From VXNE01 sp965206615 (GTDB lineage: Bacteria > Pseudomonadota > Gammaproteobacteria > Pseudomonadales > Azotimanducaceae): DNA of 64,000 nt. This document shows, one piece after another, positions 43,967 to 51,913 of the stretch. Location of the stretch: the NCBI GenBank assembly GCA_965206615.1, contig CBDBKI010000005.1:1240001-1304000 (forward strand), written 5' to 3'. Under the pieces are notes generated by a model. It ran no database searches, was not told the origin of the DNA, and saw only the letters and a program-made list of their open reading frames with translations. A program made the position numbers and the translations under genes. Position 1 is the first letter of the stretch. Each line of letters opens with the position of its first letter.

Positions 43967-45334
43967 TCAGATGATCTCGAGGTAGCGCGCGAGCTGCCAG
44001 TCCGTCACCGCGCGCTCGTATTCGCGGGTCTCCCAGTCGCGGCTCGTGACGTAGTGGGCGGCGAACGCATCGCCGAACAGGTCGCGGGCGGCGGCCGAGG
44101 CGGCGAAGCGCGCGGTGGCGTCGCGGAGCGTGGACGGGAAGCGGCGGTCGTCCGACAGGGTGTCCTCGACATCGTAACCGTTGCCGATGACCGCTTCCGG
44201 CGGCTCGATCCCCTCCTCGATGCCGAGCAACGCGGCCCCGAGCGTCGCGGCCGCGGCGAGGTACGGGTTGCCGTCGGCGCCCCCCACGCGGCACTCGATC
44301 CGTTGCGAGGATGCGCTGCCCGTGATGACGCGCAAGGCGGTGGTCCGGTTGTCGATGCCCCAGGTCGCGGCCGTCGGCGCCCAGGCGCCCTTTACCAGGC
44401 GGGTGTAGCTGTTGACGGTGGGCGCCAACAGGGGCAGGAGTTCGGGCACGTAGCGGATGAGTCCGCCGATGGCGTGGCGCAGCCGCTCTGGCAGAACGCC
44501 TTCGCCGGCCGCGCCGGCGAAGGCATTGGAGCCCTCGTCGTCGAGCAGGGAGAAGTGGAAGTGGCCGCTCTGGCCGGGGTAGTCCATGGACCACTTGGCC
44601 ATGAAGGTGGCCATCGCTTCGCGCTTCGCGAAGAACACCTTGCAGAACGTCTTGAAAAGCGTCGCGCGGTCCGCCGCGTCGATGCCCTCCGAGGCGGCGA
44701 GGGCACCCTCCCACACGCCGGGGCCGGTCTCGCAGTGCAGGCCCTCGAGTGGCGTGTCGATGTGCTCGCAGTAGTCCATCAACCCCTGGAACAGCTCCGA
44801 GTTGGCGGACGCGCGCAGCACCGAGTAGCCGAAGTTGCCCGGTGTCAGCGGGCGCAGACCGCGGTAGTGCTTGTCGCGCACGGAATGTGGCGTCTCGTCG
44901 AACACGAAGAACTCGTACTCGAAGCCGGCCTTGAGCGTGAGCCCGTGGTGGGCCGCCCGCTCGAGCACCCGACGTAGCGCGGAACGCGGGCAGACCGGGT
45001 GGTAGAGCGCATCCGCAGTCGCGAACTCGCCGATGAAGTAGGGGACGTCTTCGTCGGGCAACCAGCGCTCGCTATCGACGAGCAGGCGGTATTGCGCATC
45101 CGGAAAGCCGCTGTGCCAGCCGGTGAACGAGCCGCGGTCGTAGAGCTGGTCGTCCACGTCCCAGCCGAACACGCAGTCGCAGAAGCCGCCCCCCTTGGCG
45201 AGCAGGCCGGCGAACTTCTCGAGACTCACGTACTTGCCGCGGAGCACGCCGTCGATGTCCGTCAGCCCCAGCTTGACCTGTCGGGCGCCTCGCTCCCGGT
45301 AGGCCGCCAGTCTCGCCGCTATCTCGTCCGCCAT
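43967..45334 (-). CDS. Glutamine synthetase-family ligase (PuuA-like)
   Basis: This 455-residue protein resembles gamma-glutamylpolyamine synthetases and other GlnA-like ligases. It has KLGLTDIDGVLRGKYVS near residue 20, the metal-binding KAGFEYEFFVFDE near 135, NSYTRLVKGAWAPTAATWG near 310 with the substrate Arg, and RIECRVGGADGNPYL near 345. It would ligate glutamate to an amine with ATP. ATG at 45334. It heads an operon with the amidotransferase. True glutamine synthetase is less likely because the adenylylation Tyr region is absent. Confidence 0.88.
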   Translation of the reverse strand: MADEIAARLAAYRERGARQVKLGLTDIDGVLRGKYVSLEKFAGLLAKGGGFCDCVFGWDVDDQLYDRGSFTGWHSGFPDAQYRLLVDSERWLPDEDVPYFIGEFATADALYHPVCPRSALRRVLERAAHHGLTLKAGFEYEFFVFDETPHSVRDKHYRGLRPLTPGNFGYSVLRASANSELFQGLMDYCEHIDTPLEGLHCETGPGVWEGALAASEGIDAADRATLFKTFCKVFFAKREAMATFMAKWSMDYPGQSGHFHFSLLDDEGSNAFAGAAGEGVLPERLRHAIGGLIRYVPELLPLLAPTVNSYTRLVKGAWAPTAATWGIDNRTTALRVITGSASSQRIECRVGGADGNPYLAAAATLGAALLGIEEGIEPPEAVIGNGYDVEDTLSDDRRFPSTLRDATARFAASAAARDLFGDAFAAHYVTSRDWETREYERAVTDWQLARYLEII

Positions 45335-45822
45335 TGCCGTTCCTCTCGTGTGCGCCGCGTCGGTCGCGGACCGGACGGGCACGTCCTCGGTCTATGATGC
45401 CGCCTCATGTCGTCGGGACCAGAAGCGGGCAGGTAACCGAGGAGTTCCGAGTGCCCGCTTTTTCCCGAAAATCTGTGGATAACTCTTTGGATAACCGATG
45501 CACATGTACTCGAAGCCCACGAAATACGTGGGCATAAGGATTTGTTCAAGATGTGACCAAAGAAGCTGTTATCGTTACTTTTCAATGGATTAGCGGCAAA
45601 TATTGAACCGGCGTTTTGAGAATCGCGCGTAAATGGCAAGGATGTAACGCAATGGCTGGCCTGTGCATAATCGCCGGGGTGCGCGGGGTGTCAAAGGGCC
45701 GGAAACCGCCGTGGCGTGGGACTATCGCGTTGATGGCTGGTGTTTGTAGTCCCACTTCTGGCCGTGCCAGTGGCGGCGTCGCGGAGGCGGGACACTTCTC
45801 CAACGGGCCGGCCCCGGGAACA
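45335..45822. other. Long AT-richer intergenic region with inverted repeats
   Basis: This 488-base stretch has no convincing gene. TGTGGATAA at 45474-45482 equals a perfect DnaA box in reverse, and TTTGGATAA follows at 45486-45494. CCCACG-AAATA-CGTGGG (45516-45532) is an inverted repeat. A longer hairpin pairs GTGGGACTA (45716-45724) with TAGTCCCAC (45747-45755). The base content near 45460-45640 is clearly lower in GC than its surroundings. It must contain the promoter of the PuuA-like operon; the DnaA boxes are too few to claim an origin. Confidence 0.5.
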
Positions 45823-46674
45823 CTAGTGCAGGAACGCGAACATGCGGCGACGGTACCGTTGCGCGACGTCGGAGCCCTTGCCCATCGTGGCCATGATCCG
45901 AATCATCGTGGTCCGACCGGCGTCGTCCCGGAACTTGCGATCCGTCTGCAGGATCGCCATGCACTGGTCGAGGGCGTCGACGTAGTTCCCGTCCACGGCA
46001 TGGGTGACGGCAACCTGGTAGCGCGCCTCGAGGTCGTCGCCGTCGTCGGCGATCCGCGCGCGGGCCGCCTGCCGGTCGAACGGCGCCGCTTCGCGGGCAA
46101 GCTCCAGCCGGGTTGCCGGGCGCTCGCGCTCCGGAGTGTCCTCGGCAATGATGGCGAGCACCTTCCCGGCGTCGTCCAGGTCGCCCTTGCGCGCCAGCAC
46201 GTCCGCCCACTCGACGCGAAACGCCGCGTTGTTCGGTTCGGCCTCGAGTGCGGCGCGTAGCAGCGCAATGGCGCCGTCCCAGTCGCGCAACTCGATGTAC
46301 TGGCCGAGTTGCTCCTTCAGGCGCTCCGCATCGGAGAGCGTGAGGCCCTCGATCAACTCCCGCAGGACCGCCTCCCCTTGCGGACCGTCGAGCTGGTCGG
46401 CGATCTGGCCGTCCAGAACCACCCGGATGCTGGGAATCCCCTGGACCCGCAACTGCTGTGCGAGTTGCGGGGTCGTTGCGACATCGCAGAGCGCCAGGGC
46501 GAACTTGCCCTGGTACTGACTCGCGAGCGACTCCAGGGCCCGTTTCGTCTCTGCCGCGGGAGGAACCTGATCGCTCCAGAAGAGGAGGATGACCGGCACC
46601 TCCCGCGAGCGATCGACGACATCGCCCTGGAAGGACTGCAGCGCGACCTCGAATACGGCCGGGCGGGCATCCAA
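45823..46674 (-). CDS. Thioredoxin-like TPR chaperone, CnoX/YbbN-like
   Basis: This 283-residue protein has a thioredoxin-fold N-terminus (VPVILLFWSDQVPPAAETKR near residue 27, cis-Pro in VQGIPSIRVVLDG near 80) and a helical TPR-like C-terminus (WDGAIALLRAALEAEPNNAA, GNYVDALDQCMAIL), the layout of CnoX/YbbN. The Trx site has no Cys, so it is a holdase-type chaperone without thiol chemistry. Start TTG at 46674: an AGAGGA ribosome site overlaps the stop of the peroxiredoxin gene, giving tight coupling. It should protect proteins from oxidant damage together with that enzyme. Confidence 0.85.
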   Translation of the reverse strand: MDARPAVFEVALQSFQGDVVDRSREVPVILLFWSDQVPPAAETKRALESLASQYQGKFALALCDVATTPQLAQQLRVQGIPSIRVVLDGQIADQLDGPQGEAVLRELIEGLTLSDAERLKEQLGQYIELRDWDGAIALLRAALEAEPNNAAFRVEWADVLARKGDLDDAGKVLAIIAEDTPERERPATRLELAREAAPFDRQAARARIADDGDDLEARYQVAVTHAVDGNYVDALDQCMAILQTDRKFRDDAGRTTMIRIMATMGKGSDVAQRYRRRMFAFLH

Positions 46675-46685
46675 CGCGCCGTCCT

Positions 46686-47345
46686 CTAAGACGGTTGCGG
46701 CACGATGCGGATGTACGGCTTCGGCGCCTTCCAGCCGTCCGGATAGCGCTTCTTCGCTTCCTCGTCGGAAACCGCCGGGACGATGATGACGTCGTCGCCC
46801 TGCTGCCAGTTCACCGGGGTCGCCACCTGGTGGGACGCCGTAAGTTGGCACGAGTCGAGCAGCCGCAGCACCTCGTCGAAGTTGCGGCCCGTGCTCATGG
46901 GATAGGTGAGCATGGCCTTGATCCCCTTGTCCGGTCCAATGACGAACACGGAGCGGACCGTGGCGTTGTCGACGGGCGTGCGACCTTCCGAGGTGTCGCC
47001 GGCTTCCGCCGGCAGCATGTCGTAGAGCTTCGCGACCGCAAGTCCCGGATCGCCGATCAGCGGGTAGTTGACGGCATGGCCCTGGGTCTCCTCGATGTCC
47101 TTCGACCATTCGCCGTGGCGGTCGACCGGGTCCACGGACAGCCCGATGATCTTGCAGTTGCGCTTTTCGAACTCGGGCTGCAGTCCCGCCATGTAGCCGA
47201 GTTCGGTCGTGCAGACCGGGGTGAAATCCTTCGGATGCGAGAACAGGATCGCCCAACCGTCGCCGATCCAGTCGTGGAAGCTGATCTCGCCCTGCGTGGT
47301 CTGCGCGGTGAAATCCGGTGCCTGCGCATTGATTCTCAGAGACAT
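46686..47345 (-). CDS. One-Cys peroxiredoxin (Prx6-like)
   Basis: This 219-residue peroxidase reduces hydrogen and organic peroxides. FSHPKDFTPVCTTELGYM near residue 34-52 contains the peroxidatic Cys in PVCTTE. LSVDPVDRHGEWSKDI near 70 and NATVRSVFVIGPDKGIKAML near 128 are typical of Prx6. The long C-terminal domain (VNWQQGDDVIIVPAVSDEEA) forms the dimer contact. ATG at 47345. It is the first gene of an operon with the CnoX-like chaperone. Confidence 0.93.
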   Translation of the reverse strand: MSLRINAQAPDFTAQTTQGEISFHDWIGDGWAILFSHPKDFTPVCTTELGYMAGLQPEFEKRNCKIIGLSVDPVDRHGEWSKDIEETQGHAVNYPLIGDPGLAVAKLYDMLPAEAGDTSEGRTPVDNATVRSVFVIGPDKGIKAMLTYPMSTGRNFDEVLRLLDSCQLTASHQVATPVNWQQGDDVIIVPAVSDEEAKKRYPDGWKAPKPYIRIVPQPS

Positions 47346-47378
47346 GGTCGTCCTCCTTGGGTCGGGAGCGGAAGGCTA

Positions 47379-47753
47379 TCACTCTTTGGTCGGATTTTGA
47401 CCGGGCCGGGGTTCGCCCGGATCGTTGCGCATCCCGGCGCGCGCGGTCTCCCGCCACTCCTCGATCGAGGCCGGGCAGCGCAGGCTGTCGATCTTCGGGG
47501 CGGCATGTGCGGACGGCGGGTAACGCCGCGGGTTGGCGCTGTGTACCGTGCGGTTGCAGTACGCGAGCATCCGTTCGTAGGGCATTCCCGAGTCGCTGTC
47601 GGTCTCGAATTCGAGGGACCGGCAGAGGCAGCTCTCGACGTTGCGGTCGTAGGACACGCGGGCCGCTTCCTCGCTCTCTGCGGGGGAGCAGGAAGCGAGG
47701 AGCACGGCGAACATCGCCGGTGCGGCGGCTCGCAGGGGCAAACGTTCCGGCAT
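47379..47753 (-). CDS. Small Cys-rich predicted lipoprotein
   Basis: This 124-residue protein has a lipoprotein signal with Cys at residue 22 (AMFAVLLASC) followed by an acidic stretch. Further Cys residues at SCLCRSLEFE, LAYCNRTVH and SLRCPASIEEW may form disulfides in the periplasm. I do not recognise a family. It lies 33 bases upstream of the peroxiredoxin start on the same strand, so they may be cotranscribed; the gene before it encodes an alpha/beta hydrolase 10 bases away. Confidence 0.65.
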   Translation of the reverse strand: MPERLPLRAAAPAMFAVLLASCSPAESEEAARVSYDRNVESCLCRSLEFETDSDSGMPYERMLAYCNRTVHSANPRRYPPSAHAAPKIDSLRCPASIEEWRETARAGMRNDPGEPRPGQNPTKE

Positions 47754-47763
47754 CGGTGCCCCG

Positions 47764-48480
47764 TCAGGGTGTATGGGCTTCCAGGAAGGCGATGACCCTG
47801 GCCACGGTGCCGTCCTCGGCCGGCGAGTTCCAGTGCTCGACCAGGGTCGCGTTCGGGGCGATGGCCGCGATCTCGCGAGAGATCTGCTCGGGGTGGTAGG
47901 GGTCGCTGCCCATCAGCACGAGCATGGGCGTCGCGCACGAGGCGACGAATTCGCGTCCGACATTGAAGTCGAAGTCCCCGTCGTACAGGTTCGACCGGAA
48001 GCTCCGCCAGGCGGCTTCGTCGGCCTCCGGATGGTCCGGTGCGATGGCGTCCGCCCACCCCTGGAACATCTCGTAGAAGAGTTCCCGGTTGTGGTCGAAG
48101 CCGATCGACTGCTGCAGGACGGCGGCCGCGACCCGTTCGGGAGCGGCTTTCATGAGCCCCAGGCAGTAGGGGCCGCCGATGCAGCCGCCGAGGACATGGG
48201 TGCGCTCGATGCCGAGATGGTCGAGGAGTGCGAGGTGATCGGCGGTGTAGGTGTGCCAGCCGTCGCCTGCGGTCACCGGCGCGCGTGAGCGTCCGGCGTT
48301 GCGCTGGTCCATGGCGATCACGCGGAAGCGCGTCGACAGTTCGACAATCGGATTGAACGGGGCGCTCTCCCAGAACGTCGCGGCGGAGCGCATTCCCCCG
48401 GGGGCGAACAGGAGCACCGGGAAGCCCGCGCCGTGGTCCTCGTAGTAGAGCGAGACGCCGTCCCGTTCGAAGATCGCCAT
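47764..48480 (-). CDS. Alpha/beta hydrolase with Cys at the nucleophile elbow
   Basis: This 238-residue hydrolase has the oxyanion block LFAPGGMRSAATFWE near residue 26, IAMDQRNAGRSRAP near 53 and the elbow THVLGGCIGGPYCLGLM near 93. The elbow reads GGCIGG, so the usual Ser nucleophile is Cys. The acid and base are probably Asp in VLMGSDPYHPEQI and His in TLVEHWNSPAEDG. Cys nucleophiles occur in dienelactone-hydrolase-like enzymes. ATG at 48480 follows GGGAGGA. Substrate unknown. Confidence 0.85.
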   Translation of the reverse strand: MAIFERDGVSLYYEDHGAGFPVLLFAPGGMRSAATFWESAPFNPIVELSTRFRVIAMDQRNAGRSRAPVTAGDGWHTYTADHLALLDHLGIERTHVLGGCIGGPYCLGLMKAAPERVAAAVLQQSIGFDHNRELFYEMFQGWADAIAPDHPEADEAAWRSFRSNLYDGDFDFNVGREFVASCATPMLVLMGSDPYHPEQISREIAAIAPNATLVEHWNSPAEDGTVARVIAFLEAHTP

Positions 48481-48719
48481 GTTGTCCTCCCGCTTCCGAT
48501 CTGGCGCGCAAACTACCACACGACACTGGCGGCCCGTCGGACCCTGCGTCCGGCAGATCGCCTGGAGCGCCCCAAAGCCGGTCCGGCGCTTCGCTGCCGC
48601 TCCGCGCCGGCGCCGCCTCCGCCCAGCCACGCCGACCGTCCAGGAACAATCGCCGCCGGTCGCTGCGCTCCCGTCGGCGGATGTTCCATAAACGGGTGCA
48701 CCAGCACATGGTCTACGGG
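48481..48719. other. Intergenic region upstream of the alpha/beta hydrolase
   Basis: These 239 bases separate the start of the hydrolase from the triple 44-base repeat. They must hold the hydrolase promoter. No gene, RNA or known site was recognised; the GC content is high throughout and the open frames here are chance. Confidence 0.4.
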
Positions 48720-48851
48720 AGTTCGCGTCAGCGAAGCTCCCAACGCGAACGCAGTTCGCGCGCAGTTCGCGTCAGCGAAGCTCCCAACGCGAACGCAGTT
48801 CGCGCGCAGTTCGCGTCAGCGAAGCTCCCAACGCGAACGCAGTTCGCGCGC
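48720..48851. repeat. Three perfect 44-base tandem repeats
   Basis: Three identical units of 44 bases run head to tail (48720-48763, 48764-48807, 48808-48851), each beginning AGTTCGCGTCAGCGAAGCTC. Each unit contains hairpins formed by TTCGC with GCGAA and by CGCGAAC with GTTCGCG. They end 5 bases before the stop of yggX. The perfect identity shows a recent expansion. The motif is related to the hairpin at 35597 and to GCGAACC-GCA-GGTTCGC at 59.4 kb. Confidence 0.9.
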
Positions 48852-48856
48852 AGTCG

Positions 48857-49129
48857 TCAGGCTTCCGGCGGAACGTATCCGGCAGGTCGTTCGTAGGCTT
48901 CGCCGGCCAGGAACTTCTTCATCTGGTCGGTCAGGAAGCGACGCGCTTCGAGGTCCAGCATGTTCAGATGCCGTTCGTTGATGAGCATCGTCTGCACCTC
49001 CTGCCACTCGCCCCATGCCCGGGCGGAGACGTTCGCGAAGAGATCCTCGCCCAGGGCGCCGGGCACCGGTGGGCGGTCGAGTCCGGGCAGCCGGGCTCGG
49101 TACTTCCTGCAATAGACCTCTCGGCTCAT
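48857..49129 (-). CDS. yggX: YggX: oxidative damage protection / iron trafficking protein
   Basis: This 90-residue protein begins MSREVYCRKYRARLPGLDRP, has the family block GEDLFANVSARAWGEWQEVQ and ends in FLAGEAYERPAGYVPPE. YggX is a small Fe(II)-binding protein of beta- and gammaproteobacteria that protects iron-sulfur enzymes. It starts one base after the stop of mutY, the same pairing as in E. coli, which strongly supports the gammaproteobacterial assignment. Confidence 0.94.
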   Translation of the reverse strand: MSREVYCRKYRARLPGLDRPPVPGALGEDLFANVSARAWGEWQEVQTMLINERHLNMLDLEARRFLTDQMKKFLAGEAYERPAGYVPPEA

Positions 49130-49130
49130 C

Positions 49131-50294
49131 TCACCTCCCGCGTGTCGGTCCGTGCGCAGCGGCAGGGTGCGACAGTTCGAAGCCCCCGTCGAGTCCCGCG
49201 AGCAGTCTGCGGGCCACCGCGGACAGGCCGATCTCTCGTCCGTCGCCGGGTCGGTACCACGCGAGCGGTTCCTCGCCGGTCCGGGGTTCCGGGCGCTGTC
49301 GGACCCACAGGTAGTGCGGCGTGACGTCCAGGTGGTAGTGCGTGAAGGAGTGCCGGAACGGCGGCGGTGCGCTACGCCGTGCGACTTCCACCCCCCACTC
49401 CCGCGCGAAGGCGTCGGCGTCGGTGTCGATGGACCGCTCCGGGACGGACCACAGCCCGCCCCAGATGCCCTCCGGAGGACGGCGCTCGAGCAGACAGGCA
49501 CCCTCCGGATCGACCAGCAGGAACATGCGCACCGCGCGTGCCGGCCGTTCCCTGCGGATTGCGGGGGTCGGCCAGTGGTCCTGCATGTCCTGGGCGAACG
49601 CCTGGCACCGCTCGCCGACGGGACAGTCGACGCACGCCGGCGCGACGCGCCGACAGTGGGTGGCGCCGAAGTCCATGATGGCCTGCGCGTAGTCTCCGGG
49701 GCGCTCCGCTGGCGTGTGTGCGTGGGCGCAGGACCAGAGGGCCTTTTCGGCATCGCGCTCGCCCGGATGTCCCGCCACGCCATGAAAGCGAGCCAGCACA
49801 CGTTTCACGTTCGCGTCGAGAATGGGCGTCGGCTGGCCGCCGGCGATGGCGAGAATGGCGCCGGCGGTGGAACGCCCGATGCCGGGCAGCGCGAGGAGAC
49901 CCTCCAGGGTGTCGGGGAACCGCGGCAGCGTGTCCGACGTGTCGCCGGCGGCGGCAAGCAACTGCCGGGCGGCCGCGTGCAAGTTGCGGCCCCGGGCGTA
50001 ATAGCCGAGACCGGTCCAGACGTGCAGCACCTCGTCGAGGTCTGCGCGCGCGAGTGCCCCGACATCGGGAAACCGGCGCACGAAGCGCTCGAAGTAGGGT
50101 ACGACCGTGGCGACCTGGGTCTGCTGCAGCATGACCTCGGAGACCCAGACGCGGTATGGGGTCTTGTCCAGTTGCCAGGGCAGATCGTGGCGGCCGTGGC
50201 GGTCGAACCAGGCGAGCAGCCGCTCGGCGAACCAGCTTGCGGGTTCGTCGTTCGCGGCGGGGGAGCCTGCTTCGGGACTCTCGGGAACGTCCAC
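49131..50294 (-). CDS. mutY: A/G-specific adenine DNA glycosylase MutY
   Basis: This 387-residue base-excision repair enzyme removes A opposite 8-oxoguanine. WVSEVMLQQTQVATVVPYFE near residue 50 has the catalytic Glu, LPGIGRSTAGAILAIA near 133 is the helix-hairpin-helix, LDANVKRVLARFHG near 158 has the catalytic Asp, and CRRVAPACVDCPVGERC near 213-229 is the four-Cys iron-sulfur loop. The C-terminal NUDIX-like domain (RRPPEGIWGGLWSVPE) recognises 8-oxoG. GTG at 50294 was chosen; no strong ribosome site is visible. Repeats lie just upstream (50310-50425). Confidence 0.93.
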   Translation of the reverse strand: MDVPESPEAGSPAANDEPASWFAERLLAWFDRHGRHDLPWQLDKTPYRVWVSEVMLQQTQVATVVPYFERFVRRFPDVGALARADLDEVLHVWTGLGYYARGRNLHAAARQLLAAAGDTSDTLPRFPDTLEGLLALPGIGRSTAGAILAIAGGQPTPILDANVKRVLARFHGVAGHPGERDAEKALWSCAHAHTPAERPGDYAQAIMDFGATHCRRVAPACVDCPVGERCQAFAQDMQDHWPTPAIRRERPARAVRMFLLVDPEGACLLERRPPEGIWGGLWSVPERSIDTDADAFAREWGVEVARRSAPPPFRHSFTHYHLDVTPHYLWVRQRPEPRTGEEPLAWYRPGDGREIGLSAVARRLLAGLDGGFELSHPAAAHGPTRGR

Positions 50295-50309
50295 CCCGGA
50301 GACTATACC

Positions 50310-50425
50310 GGGTTCGGGCGCTGGGACACCCACCGGGTTCGGGCGCTGGGACACCCACCGGGGTTCGTTCGGGCGATGGGTTCGGGCGATGGGACACCCA
50401 CCGGGGTTCGGGCGACGAGACATCG
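50310..50425. repeat. 25-base repeats with the GGGACACCCACC core upstream of mutY
   Basis: Two identical 25-base units (50310-50334 and 50335-50359) each start GGGTTCGGGCG and end GGGACACCCACC. A third, longer variant (to about 50402) contains GGGTTCGGGCGATGGGACACC and a fourth is partial. The core GGGACACCCAC is the same as in the RAYT-flanking arrays. The repeats fill about half of the divergent promoter region between mutY and the 134-residue gene. Confidence 0.88.
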
Positions 50426-50498
50426 ACGTGCCCACCTGGATGCGGCGGACACCGTCCGGAGGGACCGTGCCGGTGGGCATCCGCCTATACTTGCCACC

Positions 50499-50903
50499 AT
50501 GAGCGACGTAGGGAGCTGGGACCCGAGCGAACGGATCGTGCTGGACGCGCGGCATCTGGAGTGCGTTCGCCGGGCGAGTCTGCGTCTCGAAGAGGCGGAC
50601 TTCGGCCTCGACGAGGCGGAGCGCCGGCTGCTGGCGCCGGTGATGTCCCTCGATGCAGAGCAATGGTCGGCGGCGGCCCGGGACCGGGATGCCGCCGAGC
50701 TCGTCGCCTGGATACGCTTTTTCACCCTGGCGGAGGCCCGCCTGCCGGGCTTCGAGGCGGGCGCCAAATCCCCTGTCATCCCGCTGGCGCGCGCGCTGCG
50801 CGAGCGCGGCGAGTACCCGGCGGACCTGACCGCCTGGATCAAGGCCAACAGCGAGAACCGTTTCCTGCCGCACGGTAGCGTGCTGGACCGGCTGGCCCGC
50901 TGA
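50499..50903 (+). CDS. Conserved uncharacterised 134-residue protein
   Basis: This soluble, helical protein begins MSDVGSWDPSERIVLDARHL and ends LTAWIKANSENRFLPHGSVL. Its central segment WSAAARDRDAAELVAWIRFF followed by KSPVIPLARALRERGEYPAD suggests a compact helical bundle. I do not recognise an activity. It is divergent from mutY and followed by a strong bidirectional terminator. Codon structure and the clean start ATG at 50499 support it. Confidence 0.7.
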   Translation: MSDVGSWDPSERIVLDARHLECVRRASLRLEEADFGLDEAERRLLAPVMSLDAEQWSAAARDRDAAELVAWIRFFTLAEARLPGFEAGAKSPVIPLARALRERGEYPADLTAWIKANSENRFLPHGSVLDRLAR

Positions 50904-50927
50904 CGTCCCGCGCCGCGCGCGCCTTGG

Positions 50928-50971
50928 GAAACCGCTGAACAAGTTCAGGGATGAACTTGCTCAGCGGTTTC
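50928..50971. terminator. Strong bidirectional hairpin
   Basis: Two 20-base arms (50928-50947 and 50952-50971) pair with one mismatch around a GGGA loop. One arm starts GAAACCGCTGA and the other ends TCAGCGGTTTC, giving A/T-rich stem ends. It sits exactly between the convergent 134-residue gene and dppC, so it should end both transcripts. Confidence 0.8.
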
Positions 50972-51913
50972 TTAGTGAATCACGCCCTTGAGACGTGGAT
51001 CGAGCACGTCGCGCAGGGCGTCGCCGACGAAGTTGAACGCCAGCACCAGAAAGAAGATCGCGACGCCGGGCACGATCGACAGCATGGGCTGACGGTCGAG
51101 CATCGGGAAGGCCTGTTGCAGCATCGAGCCCCAGGTAGGGGTGGGGGGCTGTACCCCGACGCCGATGAAGCCGAGCGCGGCCTCCGTCAGCACGGCGTAG
51201 CCCATGCTGAGCGTCGCCTGCACGATGACCGGCGCCACGCTGTTCGGCAGGATGTGTTTGAGGATGATGCGCAGGTGGCTCATGCCACCGGCCTCGGCGG
51301 CCGCCACGAAGTCGAGCTCGCGGATCGTGAGCGCCTGGCTGCGGACGATGCGCGCCATCCAGGGCACGTTTGCGATGCCGATGGCGACGATGACGGTGGT
51401 GAGCGAACCGCCCATCGCGGCAGCCAGCCCCACGGCGATCAGGAGGCTCGGGAACACCACGACCGCGTCCATCGCGCGCATGATGACGTCGTCCACGAAG
51501 CCACGGAAATACACCGACACCAGACCCAATGGGGCGCCCGCGACCACGCCGAGGCCCACCGCCCCGATGCTCACCATCAGCGCGACCGCGGCGCCGTCGA
51601 TGAGCCGCGCAAGGGTGTCCCGTCCGAGCCGGTCGGTACCGAGCCAGTGCTCGGCGGTCATGCCGGAGAGAAGACTCTCGAAGTCCATCTCCTGCGGGTC
51701 GACGGGCACGATCCACGGGGCGAACAGTGCCGCGAACAGCGTCAGGGCGATCACGACCACACCGAAGACGGCCTGTGGAATGCGGGCGAGCTTGGCGAGG
51801 ACTTCGACCGCGGGATGCCGGTGCCGGTCCTGCGCAGGAGCGCTCCCGCCGGCCTCCGCACCGACGCCCGGCGTCGCGGGTGGCGCCGCGAGGTGGGTGT
51901 CCCTATCGGTCAT
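50972..51913 (-). CDS. Dipeptide/oligopeptide ABC permease DppC-like
   Basis: This 313-residue inner-membrane permease has a polar N-terminus, a first helix (AVFGVVVIALTLFAALFAPW) and then five more helices. HWLGTDRLGRDTLARLIDGA is the typical DppC/OppC block after the first helix; the EAA loop is AAAEAGGMSHLRIILKHILP near residue 205. It pairs with the DppB-like protein encoded upstream. Its ATG at 51911-51913 and first codons fall inside a 28-base tandem repeat, so the repeat supplies the N-terminus MTDRDTHLA. Confidence 0.92.
   Translation of the reverse strand: MTDRDTHLAAPPATPGVGAEAGGSAPAQDRHRHPAVEVLAKLARIPQAVFGVVVIALTLFAALFAPWIVPVDPQEMDFESLLSGMTAEHWLGTDRLGRDTLARLIDGAAVALMVSIGAVGLGVVAGAPLGLVSVYFRGFVDDVIMRAMDAVVVFPSLLIAVGLAAAMGGSLTTVIVAIGIANVPWMARIVRSQALTIRELDFVAAAEAGGMSHLRIILKHILPNSVAPVIVQATLSMGYAVLTEAALGFIGVGVQPPTPTWGSMLQQAFPMLDRQPMLSIVPGVAIFFLVLAFNFVGDALRDVLDPRLKGVIH

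Noticed and set aside
45474..45494. Candidate replication origin from a DnaA box
   Set aside because: Only one perfect and one near box, with no dnaA, dnaN, gidA or parAB genes nearby.
48481..48981. Plus-strand 182-codon frame through the 44-base repeats
   Set aside because: It is only repeats plus the complement of yggX; no start signal or family.
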